This document shows positions 45,936 through 55,386 of a stretch of DNA of 64,000 bases, piece after piece. The notes beneath the pieces are model-generated. The model was given only the letters and a program-made list of their open reading frames with translations, was not told the DNA's origin and did not search any database. This DNA comes from G965232465 sp965232465. Its GTDB lineage: Bacteria > Pseudomonadota > Alphaproteobacteria > JAQWUY01. The DNA is taken from positions 1,364,001 through 1,428,000 of the forward strand of contig OZ246977.1 in the NCBI GenBank assembly GCA_965232465.1, written 5' to 3'. A program made the translations under genes and the position numbers. Position 1 is the first letter of the stretch; each line of letters opens with the position of its first letter.

Positions 45936-46144
45936 AAAGCTATAAACGCTTAAAACCAAAAAAAATCGAATGTAATCATTTTATACGAATTTAACTATAA
46001 TTTTTTTTGGCTGTAATTTTTTTAAAAAAAGCCTTGCATGGCGATTGAATGGGAAGTGAATTTTACTTTATCATTTATTGGATATGTAGTATATATTATA
46101 TATTAGGTGTCATAGGCTATCAAATATATAAAAGAATGTGTTAT
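45936..46144. other. Spacer between the hydantoinase-like gene and the helicase fragment
   Basis: Very AT-rich. CCAAAAAAAAT (from 45957) and ATTTTTTTTGG (to 46010) can pair over a long loop and may mark transcription termination. No gene is supported. Confidence 0.35.
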
Positions 46145-46741
46145 ATGAAATTGGATATAAACCCACATTTTGAACAGGCTTTGCGGATCATGGAAAATAC
46201 CTGTCAGCATCTGTTTATTACGGGCAAGGCGGGGACGGGGAAGTCTACTTTGTTGGAATGTTTTTGTGCCAATACCCATAAACAAGTGGTGGTGTTAGCA
46301 CCCATGGGCGTATCAGCACTGCATGTTAAGGGACAGACCATTCACAAGTTTTTTAACTTTTATATTGATGTGACCGTTGAACAAATTGAATATGGAGAAA
46401 TCGTTTCAAGGAATCCCGAAATATATAAAAGTATTGATACCATCATTATCGACGAAGTATCCATGGTGCGGGCGGATTTATTGGATTGTATCGATGCGTT
46501 TATGTCCGCATATGGTCCGCAACAAGACACACCTTTTGGCGGGGTGCAAATGGTGTTTATTGGCGACTTGTACCAACTGCCCCCGGTGGGCAAAGGGGAA
46601 AGACAGGTATTTCGGGACTATTATACATCACCCTATTTTTTCAGTGCGGATGTTATGAACGATATATCACTGGATATTATCGAACTGGAAAAGGTCTATC
46701 GACAAAAAGATGCGGACTTTATCAAAATAAACAGCAAATAA
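46145..46741 (+). pseudogene. Truncated Pif1/RecD-like helicase (N-terminal part only)
   Basis: 198 aa beginning MKLDINPHFEQALRIMENT. Walker A FITGKAGTGKSTLLE, VVLAPMGVSALHVKGQTIHKFF (motif Ia), IIIDEVSMVRADLLD (Walker B) and FIGDLYQLPPVG (motif III) are clearly Pif1-type superfamily 1B. The frame ends at YRQKDADFIKINSK; full homologues continue after FI..L with motifs IV-VI. The helicase therefore lacks its second RecA domain. Either it is a remnant, or the short form has another role; the former is more likely. Confidence 0.8.
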
Positions 46742-46772
46742 ACCAAAAAGTCTATCTTAACTTTAACAGTTA

Positions 46773-46798
46773 GTGGTCCAAACGATGGGGTCCACTTC
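46773..46798. other. Imperfect hairpin after the helicase fragment
   Basis: AGTGGTCC and GGTCCACT pair with one mismatch around CAAACGATGG-type sequence. It resembles a transposon end as much as a terminator and may mark the event that truncated the helicase. Confidence 0.3.
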
Positions 46799-46847
46799 TA
46801 ATATCCTTTTATACTTAATATAGGTGGGGATATTTAACTATTTATAG

Positions 46848-47597
46848 TCAAATATTGGTTGTATCAATACGATTATAAAACCAGTTCTGCAGCCTTATGC
46901 GGGTGTCGGGCAAATGGGTTTTACCACAATCGTACAGAAATTTTTTAATGAAATAAGCGGATAAAGACAGGCTGTCATAATAGTGTTGGTATGATGGTCT
47001 GCAATCCATATTAGGGGTATTTTGCAATAAAAAAGGCGGTAAAGGTAATAATTTTTTCTTATATGTCTGCCCCGCCCCCCAGCTAACAGCACGCCCCGAT
47101 TTTGGGGATACGAATACCAAATTTTCGGTGGTATTAGTGGCGGCACATTTCGATAAATCCAATCCATACCCCATAACAGTTAATAAAGACACTTCCCATT
47201 TGCAATATGCATATGCCCAATAATCGCTATCGAGTATCACAAAAAGATTTAATATATCGTCAAACAATCCCACATACGATTGCCCCATTACTGTAACCAT
47301 ATCCACCAACGACAACGCACTATTAAATGCCAGTAATTTATCTGATTGTGATAAAAAAGGCACAGCATGTGGGCGTATTAAATCGATTTTAAAGCGTCCC
47401 AGTTGCCCTTCGGTCCGCACCCGATAAAAAACGCTTATGGCGTTGCCTATTTCAAGGGTTGGGCGATGGCGTTTGGAATACGCCCCTTTTACGACACCAT
47501 TTATTTTACCGTGGTTTTGGCTGTATACAGTCACCACAGCGTCATATTCGCTAAGCCGTATAGTTTTTAAAACTATTGCTGTATCTTGCCATTCCAT
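46848..47597 (-). CDS. recO: DNA repair protein RecO
   Basis: A protein of 249 aa. MEWQDTAIVLKTIRLSEYDAVVTVYSQNHGKINGVVKGAYSKRH is the OB-fold N-terminus of RecO (W.D.A.VL..R...E.D..V.VFT...G). A helical C-terminal domain follows. RecO loads RecA onto SSB-coated DNA with RecR. It is the last gene of the nuoLMN-birA-coaX-rnj unit, 6 bp after rnj. Confidence 0.9.
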   Translation of the reverse strand: MEWQDTAIVLKTIRLSEYDAVVTVYSQNHGKINGVVKGAYSKRHRPTLEIGNAISVFYRVRTEGQLGRFKIDLIRPHAVPFLSQSDKLLAFNSALSLVDMVTVMGQSYVGLFDDILNLFVILDSDYWAYAYCKWEVSLLTVMGYGLDLSKCAATNTTENLVFVSPKSGRAVSWGAGQTYKKKLLPLPPFLLQNTPNMDCRPSYQHYYDSLSLSAYFIKKFLYDCGKTHLPDTRIRLQNWFYNRIDTTNI

Positions 47598-47603
47598 AAA
47601 GGA

Positions 47604-49301
47604 TTATCCACTGTATGTATCGTCATTGCGTAATACATGAATTTTTACAGTGGTTTTTTTGCCTGTTTTTTGTAATATTGCCTTACGCATGGCACTTCGC
47701 ACCTTTTCAACCACTTTGTTGTCCTGCATAATGTCTTTATTGGACAATTTTTCCACCGCTTGTATTACCAAATCAATCAAAGCGGTATGGTCCGCTTCAT
47801 CAGGCATATGCAATCCTTCGATTTGAATTTGCGGTTCACACAATAAACTGCCATATGTATCCAATGCAATGGACACCATAGCCAACCCAGTAAACGCCAT
47901 TTTTTTACGTTGCCTGATGGCACTGTTATCAGACGCAGTTATTTGCGTACCATCCAATACCCATTCCCCTGTATGCACTTTGCCAACACACAATGCCCCC
48001 TCAGCCGAAAGCGACATTAAATCCCCATTTTTTAATACAAATGCCTGTTCGACCCCACATTCCATTGCCAGTTGTGCATGGCGATATAAGTGTATGTTTT
48101 CCCCGTGCATAGGAATGGCATATTTGGGCTTTAAGTGGGTATATAATTCGGCAATTTCCACCCCTGACCCATGTCCCGACGCATGTACAAACGCATCGGA
48201 AGTATTGATAATTTCCACCCCATTTTCCACAAATAACGATTGAATATACCCAACCGATACTTCATTGCCGGGGATACAACGGGCGGAAAATATAACCGTA
48301 TCACCCTTGCCCAATTTTACATCACGGTGTTCGTTGCGGGCAACACGGGCAAGCCCCGCCCGCCATTCGCCCTGTGACCCTGTACAAATATACAACAGTT
48401 TTGATTTACAAATATCTCTGACTGCATCCGCTTCATAGACTTGCGGAATATCCTGAAAATATCCAGATTTTTTGGCACAATCCAACATGCGCCATAAGCT
48501 TTTGCCAACAAATACTACCTGACGATTACATTTTCGTGCCGCTAACAAAAAACTTTCCAACCGTGCCAAATTCGATGCAAAACAAGTTACCGCCACACCC
48601 CCCGCCAGCCCTGCCAGCACCTCCATAATAGAATCCCGTACATCCCCTTCGGATTCTGCATGTGTTTTGTTCATCACATTAGTCGAATCGCCAATTACCG
48701 CAAATATAGACTCCGATTGTAAATGCGATACCTGCATACCCTCCCCGATCATAGGCATTTTATCCACTTTCCAATCCCCTGTGTGTAACACAATCCCAAA
48801 TGGCATATGGAATTTTAATGCCTGTGGTTCAGGAATCGAGTGTGCCATGGGTACAAATTCCACTTTAAAAGTATCAATCTCTATCACATCGCCAGAGGCG
48901 ACCACATGTATGGGGGGGGTTTTATCCAATCCCGCCTCTGACAACTTGTATTTAGCAAAATTGGCGGTAAATGCGGTGGTATATATAGGCACTTGTAAAT
49001 CCGCATATATATATGACAACGCCCCAATATGGTCTTCGTGGGCATGGGTAATAATCATGCCGACAATATCATGTTTGTTATCGTGCAAAAACGAAATATC
49101 CGGCATTATCACATCTATGCCGGGAAGAGTACCTTGGGCAAAACCAATACCAAAATCCACAATCAACCATTTGCCATTATGTCCATATACATACAGGTTT
49201 GAGCCAATCCCCCCAAGCCCCCCCAACGCAGTAAACAATAGCACATTATTGCCGGGCGGGGGAAAATCAGGCGGGGGGGAATCATAATAGCTGTTAATCA
49301 T
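47604..49301 (-). CDS. rnj: Ribonuclease J
   Basis: A protein of 565 aa with a metallo-beta-lactamase fold. It has ITHAHEDHIGALSYIY (HxHxDH zinc motif), a beta-CASP domain with CTGSQGE and a C-terminal HASGHGSGVEIAELYTHLKPKYAIPMHGE. It is a 5'-3' exo/endoribonuclease for mRNA decay and rRNA maturation. Its location after birA-coaX is a typical alphaproteobacterial arrangement. An unusual proline-rich N-terminus (SPPPDFPPPG) precedes the domain. It overlaps coaX by 8 bp. Confidence 0.95.
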   Translation of the reverse strand: MINSYYDSPPPDFPPPGNNVLLFTALGGLGGIGSNLYVYGHNGKWLIVDFGIGFAQGTLPGIDVIMPDISFLHDNKHDIVGMIITHAHEDHIGALSYIYADLQVPIYTTAFTANFAKYKLSEAGLDKTPPIHVVASGDVIEIDTFKVEFVPMAHSIPEPQALKFHMPFGIVLHTGDWKVDKMPMIGEGMQVSHLQSESIFAVIGDSTNVMNKTHAESEGDVRDSIMEVLAGLAGGVAVTCFASNLARLESFLLAARKCNRQVVFVGKSLWRMLDCAKKSGYFQDIPQVYEADAVRDICKSKLLYICTGSQGEWRAGLARVARNEHRDVKLGKGDTVIFSARCIPGNEVSVGYIQSLFVENGVEIINTSDAFVHASGHGSGVEIAELYTHLKPKYAIPMHGENIHLYRHAQLAMECGVEQAFVLKNGDLMSLSAEGALCVGKVHTGEWVLDGTQITASDNSAIRQRKKMAFTGLAMVSIALDTYGSLLCEPQIQIEGLHMPDEADHTALIDLVIQAVEKLSNKDIMQDNKVVEKVRSAMRKAILQKTGKKTTVKIHVLRNDDTYSG

Positions 49302-50061
49302 TTATATTCCTTTCAAATAATAATCGTAACCCGATTAAAGTCAGGGTACTGTGCATATAATCTATACAATCTGTATAGTCGTGAAATAAAGGGGCCAATC
49401 CCCCAGTAGCAATTACCCGCATGGGCTGGTTGCCAAATCTGTTGTCCGTAGCGTATTCTTTTTGGATACGGTGGGTTATCCCTTCTATTAAAGATAAATA
49501 TCCCCAAAAAATCCCTGACTGCATACATGTCTTGGTGGTTGTACACACAATTTTATCCGTGGGGATTACCTCCACCTTAGGCAATTGGGCCGCTTTGTTA
49601 TATAAGGTTTCCAATGATAATTCCACACCTGGGGCAATAACAGTACCACAAAATTCCTTATGGTGGGAAAATACATCAAATGTAGTTGCTGTACCAAAAT
49701 CAATAATCAGCACATTCCCCCCATATATATGGTGTGCCCCCATACCATTTAAAATAATATCCGCCCCCACATCACGGGCATGGGAAAAAGCAATATATAT
49801 CCCCGATACAACCCCTGTGTCCCCATAAAATATAGATGGCACATCAAATTCTGCCACCGCATCCCGAATAATTTGCGTACTATTGGGCACCACAGAGCCC
49901 ACAGAAACCCCTTCAAAATCTTGATTGTCCAGAGTTTCCAACACATCCGACATACTCAGCCCATCGGTGGGTAACCGCACCTGTGTTAAGACTGTATCGC
50001 CTTGTACAATACCAAAATGAACACTAGTATTGCCAATATCGATGCATGCTATTTTATCCAT
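49294..50061 (-). CDS. coaX: Type III pantothenate kinase CoaX
   Basis: A protein of 255 aa. CIDIGNTSVHFGIV is the phosphate-1 loop, DVGADIILNGMGAHHIYGG and VLIIDFGTATTFDVF are family blocks (the usual R of the first block is I here), and GTVIAPGVELSLETLYNKAAQLPKV is the substrate loop. It phosphorylates pantothenate in CoA synthesis. It starts one base into the birA stop region, and a conserved neighbourhood (birA upstream, rnj downstream) supports it. Confidence 0.92.
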   Translation of the reverse strand: MDKIACIDIGNTSVHFGIVQGDTVLTQVRLPTDGLSMSDVLETLDNQDFEGVSVGSVVPNSTQIIRDAVAEFDVPSIFYGDTGVVSGIYIAFSHARDVGADIILNGMGAHHIYGGNVLIIDFGTATTFDVFSHHKEFCGTVIAPGVELSLETLYNKAAQLPKVEVIPTDKIVCTTTKTCMQSGIFWGYLSLIEGITHRIQKEYATDNRFGNQPMRVIATGGLAPLFHDYTDCIDYMHSTLTLIGLRLLFERNIND

Positions 50062-50801
50062 TATCCAAATACCACTTCACCTGCATTAAGGGAGATTTGC
50101 CCCTTTTCTGTTTGCAGTAATAACTGCCCCGATTCAGACACCCCCACAAATACCCCGTGCATTTCCTGTTGTGGTGTACGAACCCGTATATCATACCCCA
50201 CACCCCACGCCCGTGCCATCCACGACGATACAATAAATTGTATTCCTTGTGTTTGCCATGTTGTAAGCCATTGTTCATATCGTTCCACAATCATTGGCAA
50301 TATGTCCGATACCGTATGTACACATCCGAAACTTTGTAAATAACATGTTTTATACGATTTTACAATCGGGGAAGACAAAATATTTACGCCCATACCAACG
50401 CTTAGCTTCGGGGTATCCATAGGTATAGTTTCCAATAAAATACCCGCAATTTTTGCCCCATTTACCAATATATCATTGGGCCATTTAAGGTACACCGATG
50501 CGGATGTGTCGATCACATTTTGTATCACATCGCTTAACGCCAAGGCAATAACCAACGATACTTCCGACCACCTATACAAGGGCATAGACAAAGGGGTAAC
50601 TATGTTACAAAACAAATTACCGGTGGCACTATGCCATATGTTACCAAGCCTGCCCCGTCCCGCCTGCTGCATATCGGCAATAATGATATATCTGTTCATC
50701 CCTTCAAAAATATCACTTTTTGCCATATCAGCGGTGCTGGGCAATATATCATAATGGTATGTTGTGTAACCATGTATATCATATTGTGATATATGTTGCA
50801 T
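50061..50801 (-). CDS. birA: Biotin--[acetyl-CoA-carboxylase] ligase BirA (catalytic form without HTH)
   Basis: A protein of 246 aa. MQQAGRGRLGNIWHSATGNLF is the biotinoyl-AMP loop (GRGR), YLKWPNDILVNGAKIAGILLE the ATP/biotin site. A small C-terminal SH3-like domain follows. No N-terminal DNA-binding domain, so it is a ligase only. The start at 50801 (MQHISQYD) is preferred to the one at 50837 because AAAGGG precedes it and the longer form would overlap nuoN. Confidence 0.93.
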   Translation of the reverse strand: MQHISQYDIHGYTTYHYDILPSTADMAKSDIFEGMNRYIIIADMQQAGRGRLGNIWHSATGNLFCNIVTPLSMPLYRWSEVSLVIALALSDVIQNVIDTSASVYLKWPNDILVNGAKIAGILLETIPMDTPKLSVGMGVNILSSPIVKSYKTCYLQSFGCVHTVSDILPMIVERYEQWLTTWQTQGIQFIVSSWMARAWGVGYDIRVRTPQQEMHGVFVGVSESGQLLLQTEKGQISLNAGEVVFG

Positions 50802-50811
50802 TATGTACCCT

Positions 50812-52140
50812 TTAAATAAACACATAAAAAATGGCAAAAATGGTTAAAAGTACCCGCATAATACCGGCTAACGAAGATGCATTATGTGTGTATACCACTT
50901 GTGTTTTGGACGGCACAGGATAAATATAAACAAAATATATAAATCTGAGTGCCCACATGCCTTGAATAAATATCAAAATAACCAATGCATTAAAAAACCA
51001 TTGATTCGAATTTTCTGGATGTGCCAATACCAATATTTTACCCCAAAATACCGCCAAAGGTGGAAATCCGGCAAAACATAACGCACTGACAACAAACCAA
51101 AAAGTATAATATGGTTTACAGTTTTGTAACATCGATAAATCGCCAATATTTTCAAGGGATTGCCTGCCCACATATACGCTCCGTGCATAGGACCAAAACG
51201 CCATGTACGATAGGACATATCCCACAGTGTATTGAATCGCAAGGGCAAGGGTATCAAGGGTATTTAGCTGTCCCATACTAAGGATGGTTGCCATAAACCC
51301 AATATGCCCAAGCACCACATATCCATATAAGCGTTTTATGGAATTTTGTACAAGGCTTCCGATAATCGACATAACCATAGACAAAAACCCAATACCCATA
51401 AATATAGTACGCCAAAATATATCAAAAGCATACGCATATATGGAAATAATCACATTGCCCAAAATCAAGCATAAAGTCGTTACCACCAACAATCGGTTAA
51501 CCATCACCAACGGCTGTTCAAAAATACGATGTACATTTAATAATGCGGTGGAAAAAGGCACCATGCCCATAACACCCATAACACCCACCAACAACAATAC
51601 ACTCCCTACATAAAACAATAGAGAGGGATTTTGATATACCCTCAGGGCGATACTGTCATATGCAACATAAAAATCACTATCTGCTAGTATCAAAAATATA
51701 CCACATATAATACATATAAACGCCAATATGATCCCCCTTGTATAAGCACTGCGAATCCCATTTTTGTCATCATTTGTCCAACAAACTTTGTGATATAATC
51801 CTGCAATAATACATACGATACCAAACAACAAACTGATAAAATTATCCTGAGACGCCAGATAAATTCCCATAACCACACATATCATTGTTTGGTAATAATA
51901 CATGGGCATTTTATCCGCACGATACATAACCAACAATATCATCGCCACCCCCATAATGCCCAACCCCAATAATACATCAAAGGTATGTTGCGACAACACA
52001 AGTACATGGGATATGGCAACCGCCCCATACAGCACAAATAAAATTTGTTTAATATAAGTTTGTGATTGGGGCATAGACCTCGCATATACATATGTGCCTA
52101 GACTGATTGAGTATAAAATCATATCTATGACTGTCGGCAT
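50812..52140 (-). CDS. nuoN: NADH-quinone oxidoreductase subunit N-like (divergent)
   Basis: A protein of 442 aa with about 13 membrane segments. SIKRLYGYVVLGHIGFM and LCFAGFPPLAVFWGKIL match NuoN blocks (IKRLLAYSSI.H.GY, SLAGIPP..GF.GK). The usual HxWxPDVYEGAP region around the central lysine is replaced by MVPFSTALLNVHRIFEQPLV, and the conserved Glu-containing segment in the first half is not recognisable. The order nuoL-nuoM-nuoN-birA-coaX fixes the identity. It follows nuoM with no spacing (TAAATG). Confidence 0.82.
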   Translation of the reverse strand: MPTVIDMILYSISLGTYVYARSMPQSQTYIKQILFVLYGAVAISHVLVLSQHTFDVLLGLGIMGVAMILLVMYRADKMPMYYYQTMICVVMGIYLASQDNFISLLFGIVCIIAGLYHKVCWTNDDKNGIRSAYTRGIILAFICIICGIFLILADSDFYVAYDSIALRVYQNPSLLFYVGSVLLLVGVMGVMGMVPFSTALLNVHRIFEQPLVMVNRLLVVTTLCLILGNVIISIYAYAFDIFWRTIFMGIGFLSMVMSIIGSLVQNSIKRLYGYVVLGHIGFMATILSMGQLNTLDTLALAIQYTVGYVLSYMAFWSYARSVYVGRQSLENIGDLSMLQNCKPYYTFWFVVSALCFAGFPPLAVFWGKILVLAHPENSNQWFFNALVILIFIQGMWALRFIYFVYIYPVPSKTQVVYTHNASSLAGIMRVLLTIFAIFYVFI

Positions 52141-53562
52141 TTATAATACCCCCATTGTATCCATAAATGTGCGTAAGGGTTGCATAAACCACAGGGAAAA
52201 TATACCTTGTATCAAAATAACACATATGAGCGAACGCACAAACCAATATTCAGATTTTCTGAGGGATATAATATCCGAATTATGGGACACTTGGTTACTG
52301 AAAAACACCGCATAACAAAAATATGCACAGGATATCATCGACACCATCATTGATATAATCACCCCTATAAACAACAAAATATTATAAGACGCCCATACCT
52401 TTATCATCCCCATAAACGATACAAAACCTGCGGTAAAAGGCATAAAAGTTAATGCCCCCATACATAATAATCCGGTCAATAAAACCCCTGGAATACGCAT
52501 ATGTTTGCCGACAATGTCGTCTATGTGCGTGCTACCATACCGATGACACATAATGCCCATGACCGCCAATAATCCACAAATGCTTATACTATATGACACA
52601 ATAAAGAATATGGACAAAATCATTGCTTGCGGAGTGCCTATGAACATGGTGGCAAGCACCAACCCAAATGTACCTTTGACCAATCCGCTGATACCATGTT
52701 TTATATCCCGTTGCCGGGGGGTTTGAATCCATGCCCCCCCCATACACACCAACGCCCCCAAAATCACCCATAGACTGTATTTATCAGCAATATGGTCAAA
52801 TACAAATATATGCACCCGCATAATAGCATATATAGCTATAATTGCCGGATATGTGGCAACAAACCCCAAAAAATATAAACTTACACGATCCACCAATAAT
52901 TTATACCACCCATCCAATATAAATACAGGAAACCGCCCCATAAACGATATAAGTAAAATCCACCATTCAATATCCATATTTACGGGAATATTATACGCTG
53001 TGGACGACATATCGGCGGTTTTTGTGGTAAATACTATGCTCAGCACCGCAATCATACTGATTAAAGATAAGACTACCAAAATCAATAGCTGAATTGCCCC
53101 CCGGCGATCGTCAATGGTATACACTTGTAATACAATAACATAAAAGGCAATTTCTGATAACATCACCAAAACCATAATATTATCAGTCAAAAATATATTT
53201 ATCGCCAAAAATTCCAATATCAGCAGAGTAAAAATAAATCCACGGATATTTTTTACTTCGGAAAAATAACTGACCCAAATTGTCATTGCCGCACATAAAG
53301 TCATGCCCAATATAAAATACTTAGAGAACATATTAGCATGCAAATTATAATTTAAAAATATATCTGGTATCAATCCCACGCTATAAGAAATCGGATCCTC
53401 CCCCACATACAATAATATGGACAATACGAACACCATACCTGTTGTTAACATCCCCACATCCCGACAATTACGATCGGGTGTACCACCTTGTCCTTGTACC
53501 AACGATACGCCTATGGCACCCAATAGGGGGGCAAACAAAATAATCGGTAAAATATCGATCAC
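52141..53562 (-). CDS. nuoM: NADH-quinone oxidoreductase subunit M-like (divergent)
   Basis: A polytopic protein of 473 aa. The glutamate-bearing helix seems retained (VLVMLSEIAFYVIVLQVY, Glu about 137), but the PxHxWLPDAHxEAPTxGS block and the following lysine helix of NuoM are replaced by PVFILDGWYKLLVDRVSLYF and a neutral helix. QRDIKHGISGLVKGTFGLVL corresponds to the D.K...AY.S..H.G block. The GTG start overlaps the nuoL stop (GTGA). Assignment depends mainly on position and topology. Confidence 0.78.
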   Translation of the reverse strand: MIDILPIILFAPLLGAIGVSLVQGQGGTPDRNCRDVGMLTTGMVFVLSILLYVGEDPISYSVGLIPDIFLNYNLHANMFSKYFILGMTLCAAMTIWVSYFSEVKNIRGFIFTLLILEFLAINIFLTDNIMVLVMLSEIAFYVIVLQVYTIDDRRGAIQLLILVVLSLISMIAVLSIVFTTKTADMSSTAYNIPVNMDIEWWILLISFMGRFPVFILDGWYKLLVDRVSLYFLGFVATYPAIIAIYAIMRVHIFVFDHIADKYSLWVILGALVCMGGAWIQTPRQRDIKHGISGLVKGTFGLVLATMFIGTPQAMILSIFFIVSYSISICGLLAVMGIMCHRYGSTHIDDIVGKHMRIPGVLLTGLLCMGALTFMPFTAGFVSFMGMIKVWASYNILLFIGVIISMMVSMISCAYFCYAVFFSNQVSHNSDIISLRKSEYWFVRSLICVILIQGIFSLWFMQPLRTFMDTMGVL

Positions 53563-55295
53563 ATGCCATACCCTATTAAGAATAACAACAATATTACGCT
53601 ACACACAATAAAAGGACCATATCCCATACCATACGGGAATTTTGTCTCATCCATAAATATGTCTTTAAATCGGGATAATTTTTTATGTGTATCCATCGTA
53701 CCCCCATCAAGTACCTTATTCCCATCAGCTGTGTTATTCCCTATGGAGGGGCGGTTAAGTACATATAAAATGCCATGTATGGCTTTGACATACAAGATAT
53801 ACAGATATAAATTACGGCTGTAAAAAGGGGATATTTGAAAATCTTTATTTTTCGTAAACAACCCTATGACAAAGCCCAATATCCCCACCGTTACCACAAC
53901 AAGGTATAATACATTGCCATATGTCCACTGTTTTTGATATATGGGTAATATCATGTTATTACTGATAACGCCAAATATAATACCGCATACCAGTATTAAT
54001 AAAAATGCCATAAAAATATTAATCGTTTCGGACGGCTTTTTTAAATATGCACTCACCATTTCATGGGTATTATTTTCTTCGATAAACAATAACACCCCCA
54101 AGTGTCCAAATCCATAACAAAATAAAAAATGCCCCAATAAAAATATTCCGCCAATGGGCAATATGTAATACACAGTATACGGCATATCAACAACATATAC
54201 CGCCTTGCCCATTATCGCCGATATACTGTGTATGGGGACATAACCCACGCCCAACATTACCACAAAATATAATACAAATAAAATCGGTGTATGTTGGCTG
54301 ATACCGCCCATATGGTGTATATTGCGTTCCCCCGATAACACAAAGTGTATAACACACAAAATCCCGGCAATCGACACATATATCCACATATAATATAACA
54401 GCAACACCATGGTATAAGGCAATGGAAGTACGCTAAATGCCAATAATCCCAGACTACCAAATACGCCAAATATATACGCCAACCGTTTAAATATGTCGAT
54501 TTGATTGTACACGACCATCCCCCCAACAAGCATCGTCGTCACCGCTATCATTGATAAAAAGGGCGTTTGTTTAAACGAAAATCCTGTAGGTATATTCCCC
54601 ATATATATATGGATAAATTTTACAACCAATACAATTTGTAATGTACACATTAAAACCGCATATAACTTTCCCTGTGCAAAAAATCTTTCAACCCAGCCAT
54701 TACACGGAAATATCCCCAACATAGCACATATGGCAAGGGTAAAAACAATAGCACCAAACATCGTGTCATGGACATTCATAACAAATACGACACAAAACAA
54801 TACAAGTGGCCATATATAAGCAAAAAATGCCTGTAAGGGGAGCATATCTGCCCCTTGTTTTTCGTCTTTGTATACAGAGGTCGCAAAAATACACAAGGCA
54901 CATCCCGCCCATGCAAATACAATTTGTAATATATTCTGGGCGGAAATGGAAAAAATAATAAATACTGTATACAACCACAGTATAATCATTTTTTCAAAAT
55001 GATGTATTTGAAAAAATATCTGATGTTTAAAAAATAATATACCACAAAATAACACCCCATACACACACATTAACATATACAGTGTTAACCGATTGGTCAC
55101 AATATAAAAATCATCAAATACATAAGGTAAGGGTAATACCGACGGCGTATCAAAGGTAAAAAACGCCGCCACAGTCACCAAAAATCCAACCGCCGACATA
55201 CATACGCACAAATTATAAAATGGTTTCCATGCGTTTTTTGGATAAAAATAAAAGGCACTTATTAATATTATGGTTGGTATACCTGCGTAAAGCAT
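53559..55295 (-). CDS. nuoL: NADH-quinone oxidoreductase subunit L-like (divergent, shortened)
   Basis: A membrane protein of 578 aa, shorter than usual NuoL (about 600-660). FAWAGCALCIFATSVYKDE (about 127) aligns with the GWEGVGLCSYLLIGFWY.. block but has Ala in place of the key Glu. PCNGWVERFFAQGKLYAVLM stands where PLH.[22 protein letters not shown] is expected. YNQIDIFKRLAYIFGVFGSLG matches the D.K..LAYST.SQLG block. nuoA-K are not upstream; the preceding gene is cobM. The protein is therefore a degenerate or repurposed homologue. Confidence 0.75.
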   Translation of the reverse strand: MLYAGIPTIILISAFYFYPKNAWKPFYNLCVCMSAVGFLVTVAAFFTFDTPSVLPLPYVFDDFYIVTNRLTLYMLMCVYGVLFCGILFFKHQIFFQIHHFEKMIILWLYTVFIIFSISAQNILQIVFAWAGCALCIFATSVYKDEKQGADMLPLQAFFAYIWPLVLFCVVFVMNVHDTMFGAIVFTLAICAMLGIFPCNGWVERFFAQGKLYAVLMCTLQIVLVVKFIHIYMGNIPTGFSFKQTPFLSMIAVTTMLVGGMVVYNQIDIFKRLAYIFGVFGSLGLLAFSVLPLPYTMVLLLYYMWIYVSIAGILCVIHFVLSGERNIHHMGGISQHTPILFVLYFVVMLGVGYVPIHSISAIMGKAVYVVDMPYTVYYILPIGGIFLLGHFLFCYGFGHLGVLLFIEENNTHEMVSAYLKKPSETINIFMAFLLILVCGIIFGVISNNMILPIYQKQWTYGNVLYLVVVTVGILGFVIGLFTKNKDFQISPFYSRNLYLYILYVKAIHGILYVLNRPSIGNNTADGNKVLDGGTMDTHKKLSRFKDIFMDETKFPYGMGYGPFIVCSVILLLFLIGYGM

Positions 55296-55324
55296 GTTTA
55301 TATTCCTTATTTTATTTAAACCGT

Positions 55325-55333
55325 ATTATACCA
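55325..55333 (-). promoter_or_regulatory. Extended -10 promoter for nuoL
   Basis: On the minus strand TGGTATAAT is an extended -10 element (TGnTATAAT) 30 bp before the nuoL ATG, in the 91-bp gap after cobM. It suggests that the nuoLMN unit is transcribed separately from the cob operon. Confidence 0.55.
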
Positions 55334-55386
55334 CATAATATGAAATCAATATATAAAATACTATAATTTTACATGGCGTCTATACT

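Noticed and set aside
48667..49287. 206-codon open frame opposite rnj
   Set aside because: Antisense to a well-supported RNase J gene; composition is that of a complementary frame and it has no start signal.
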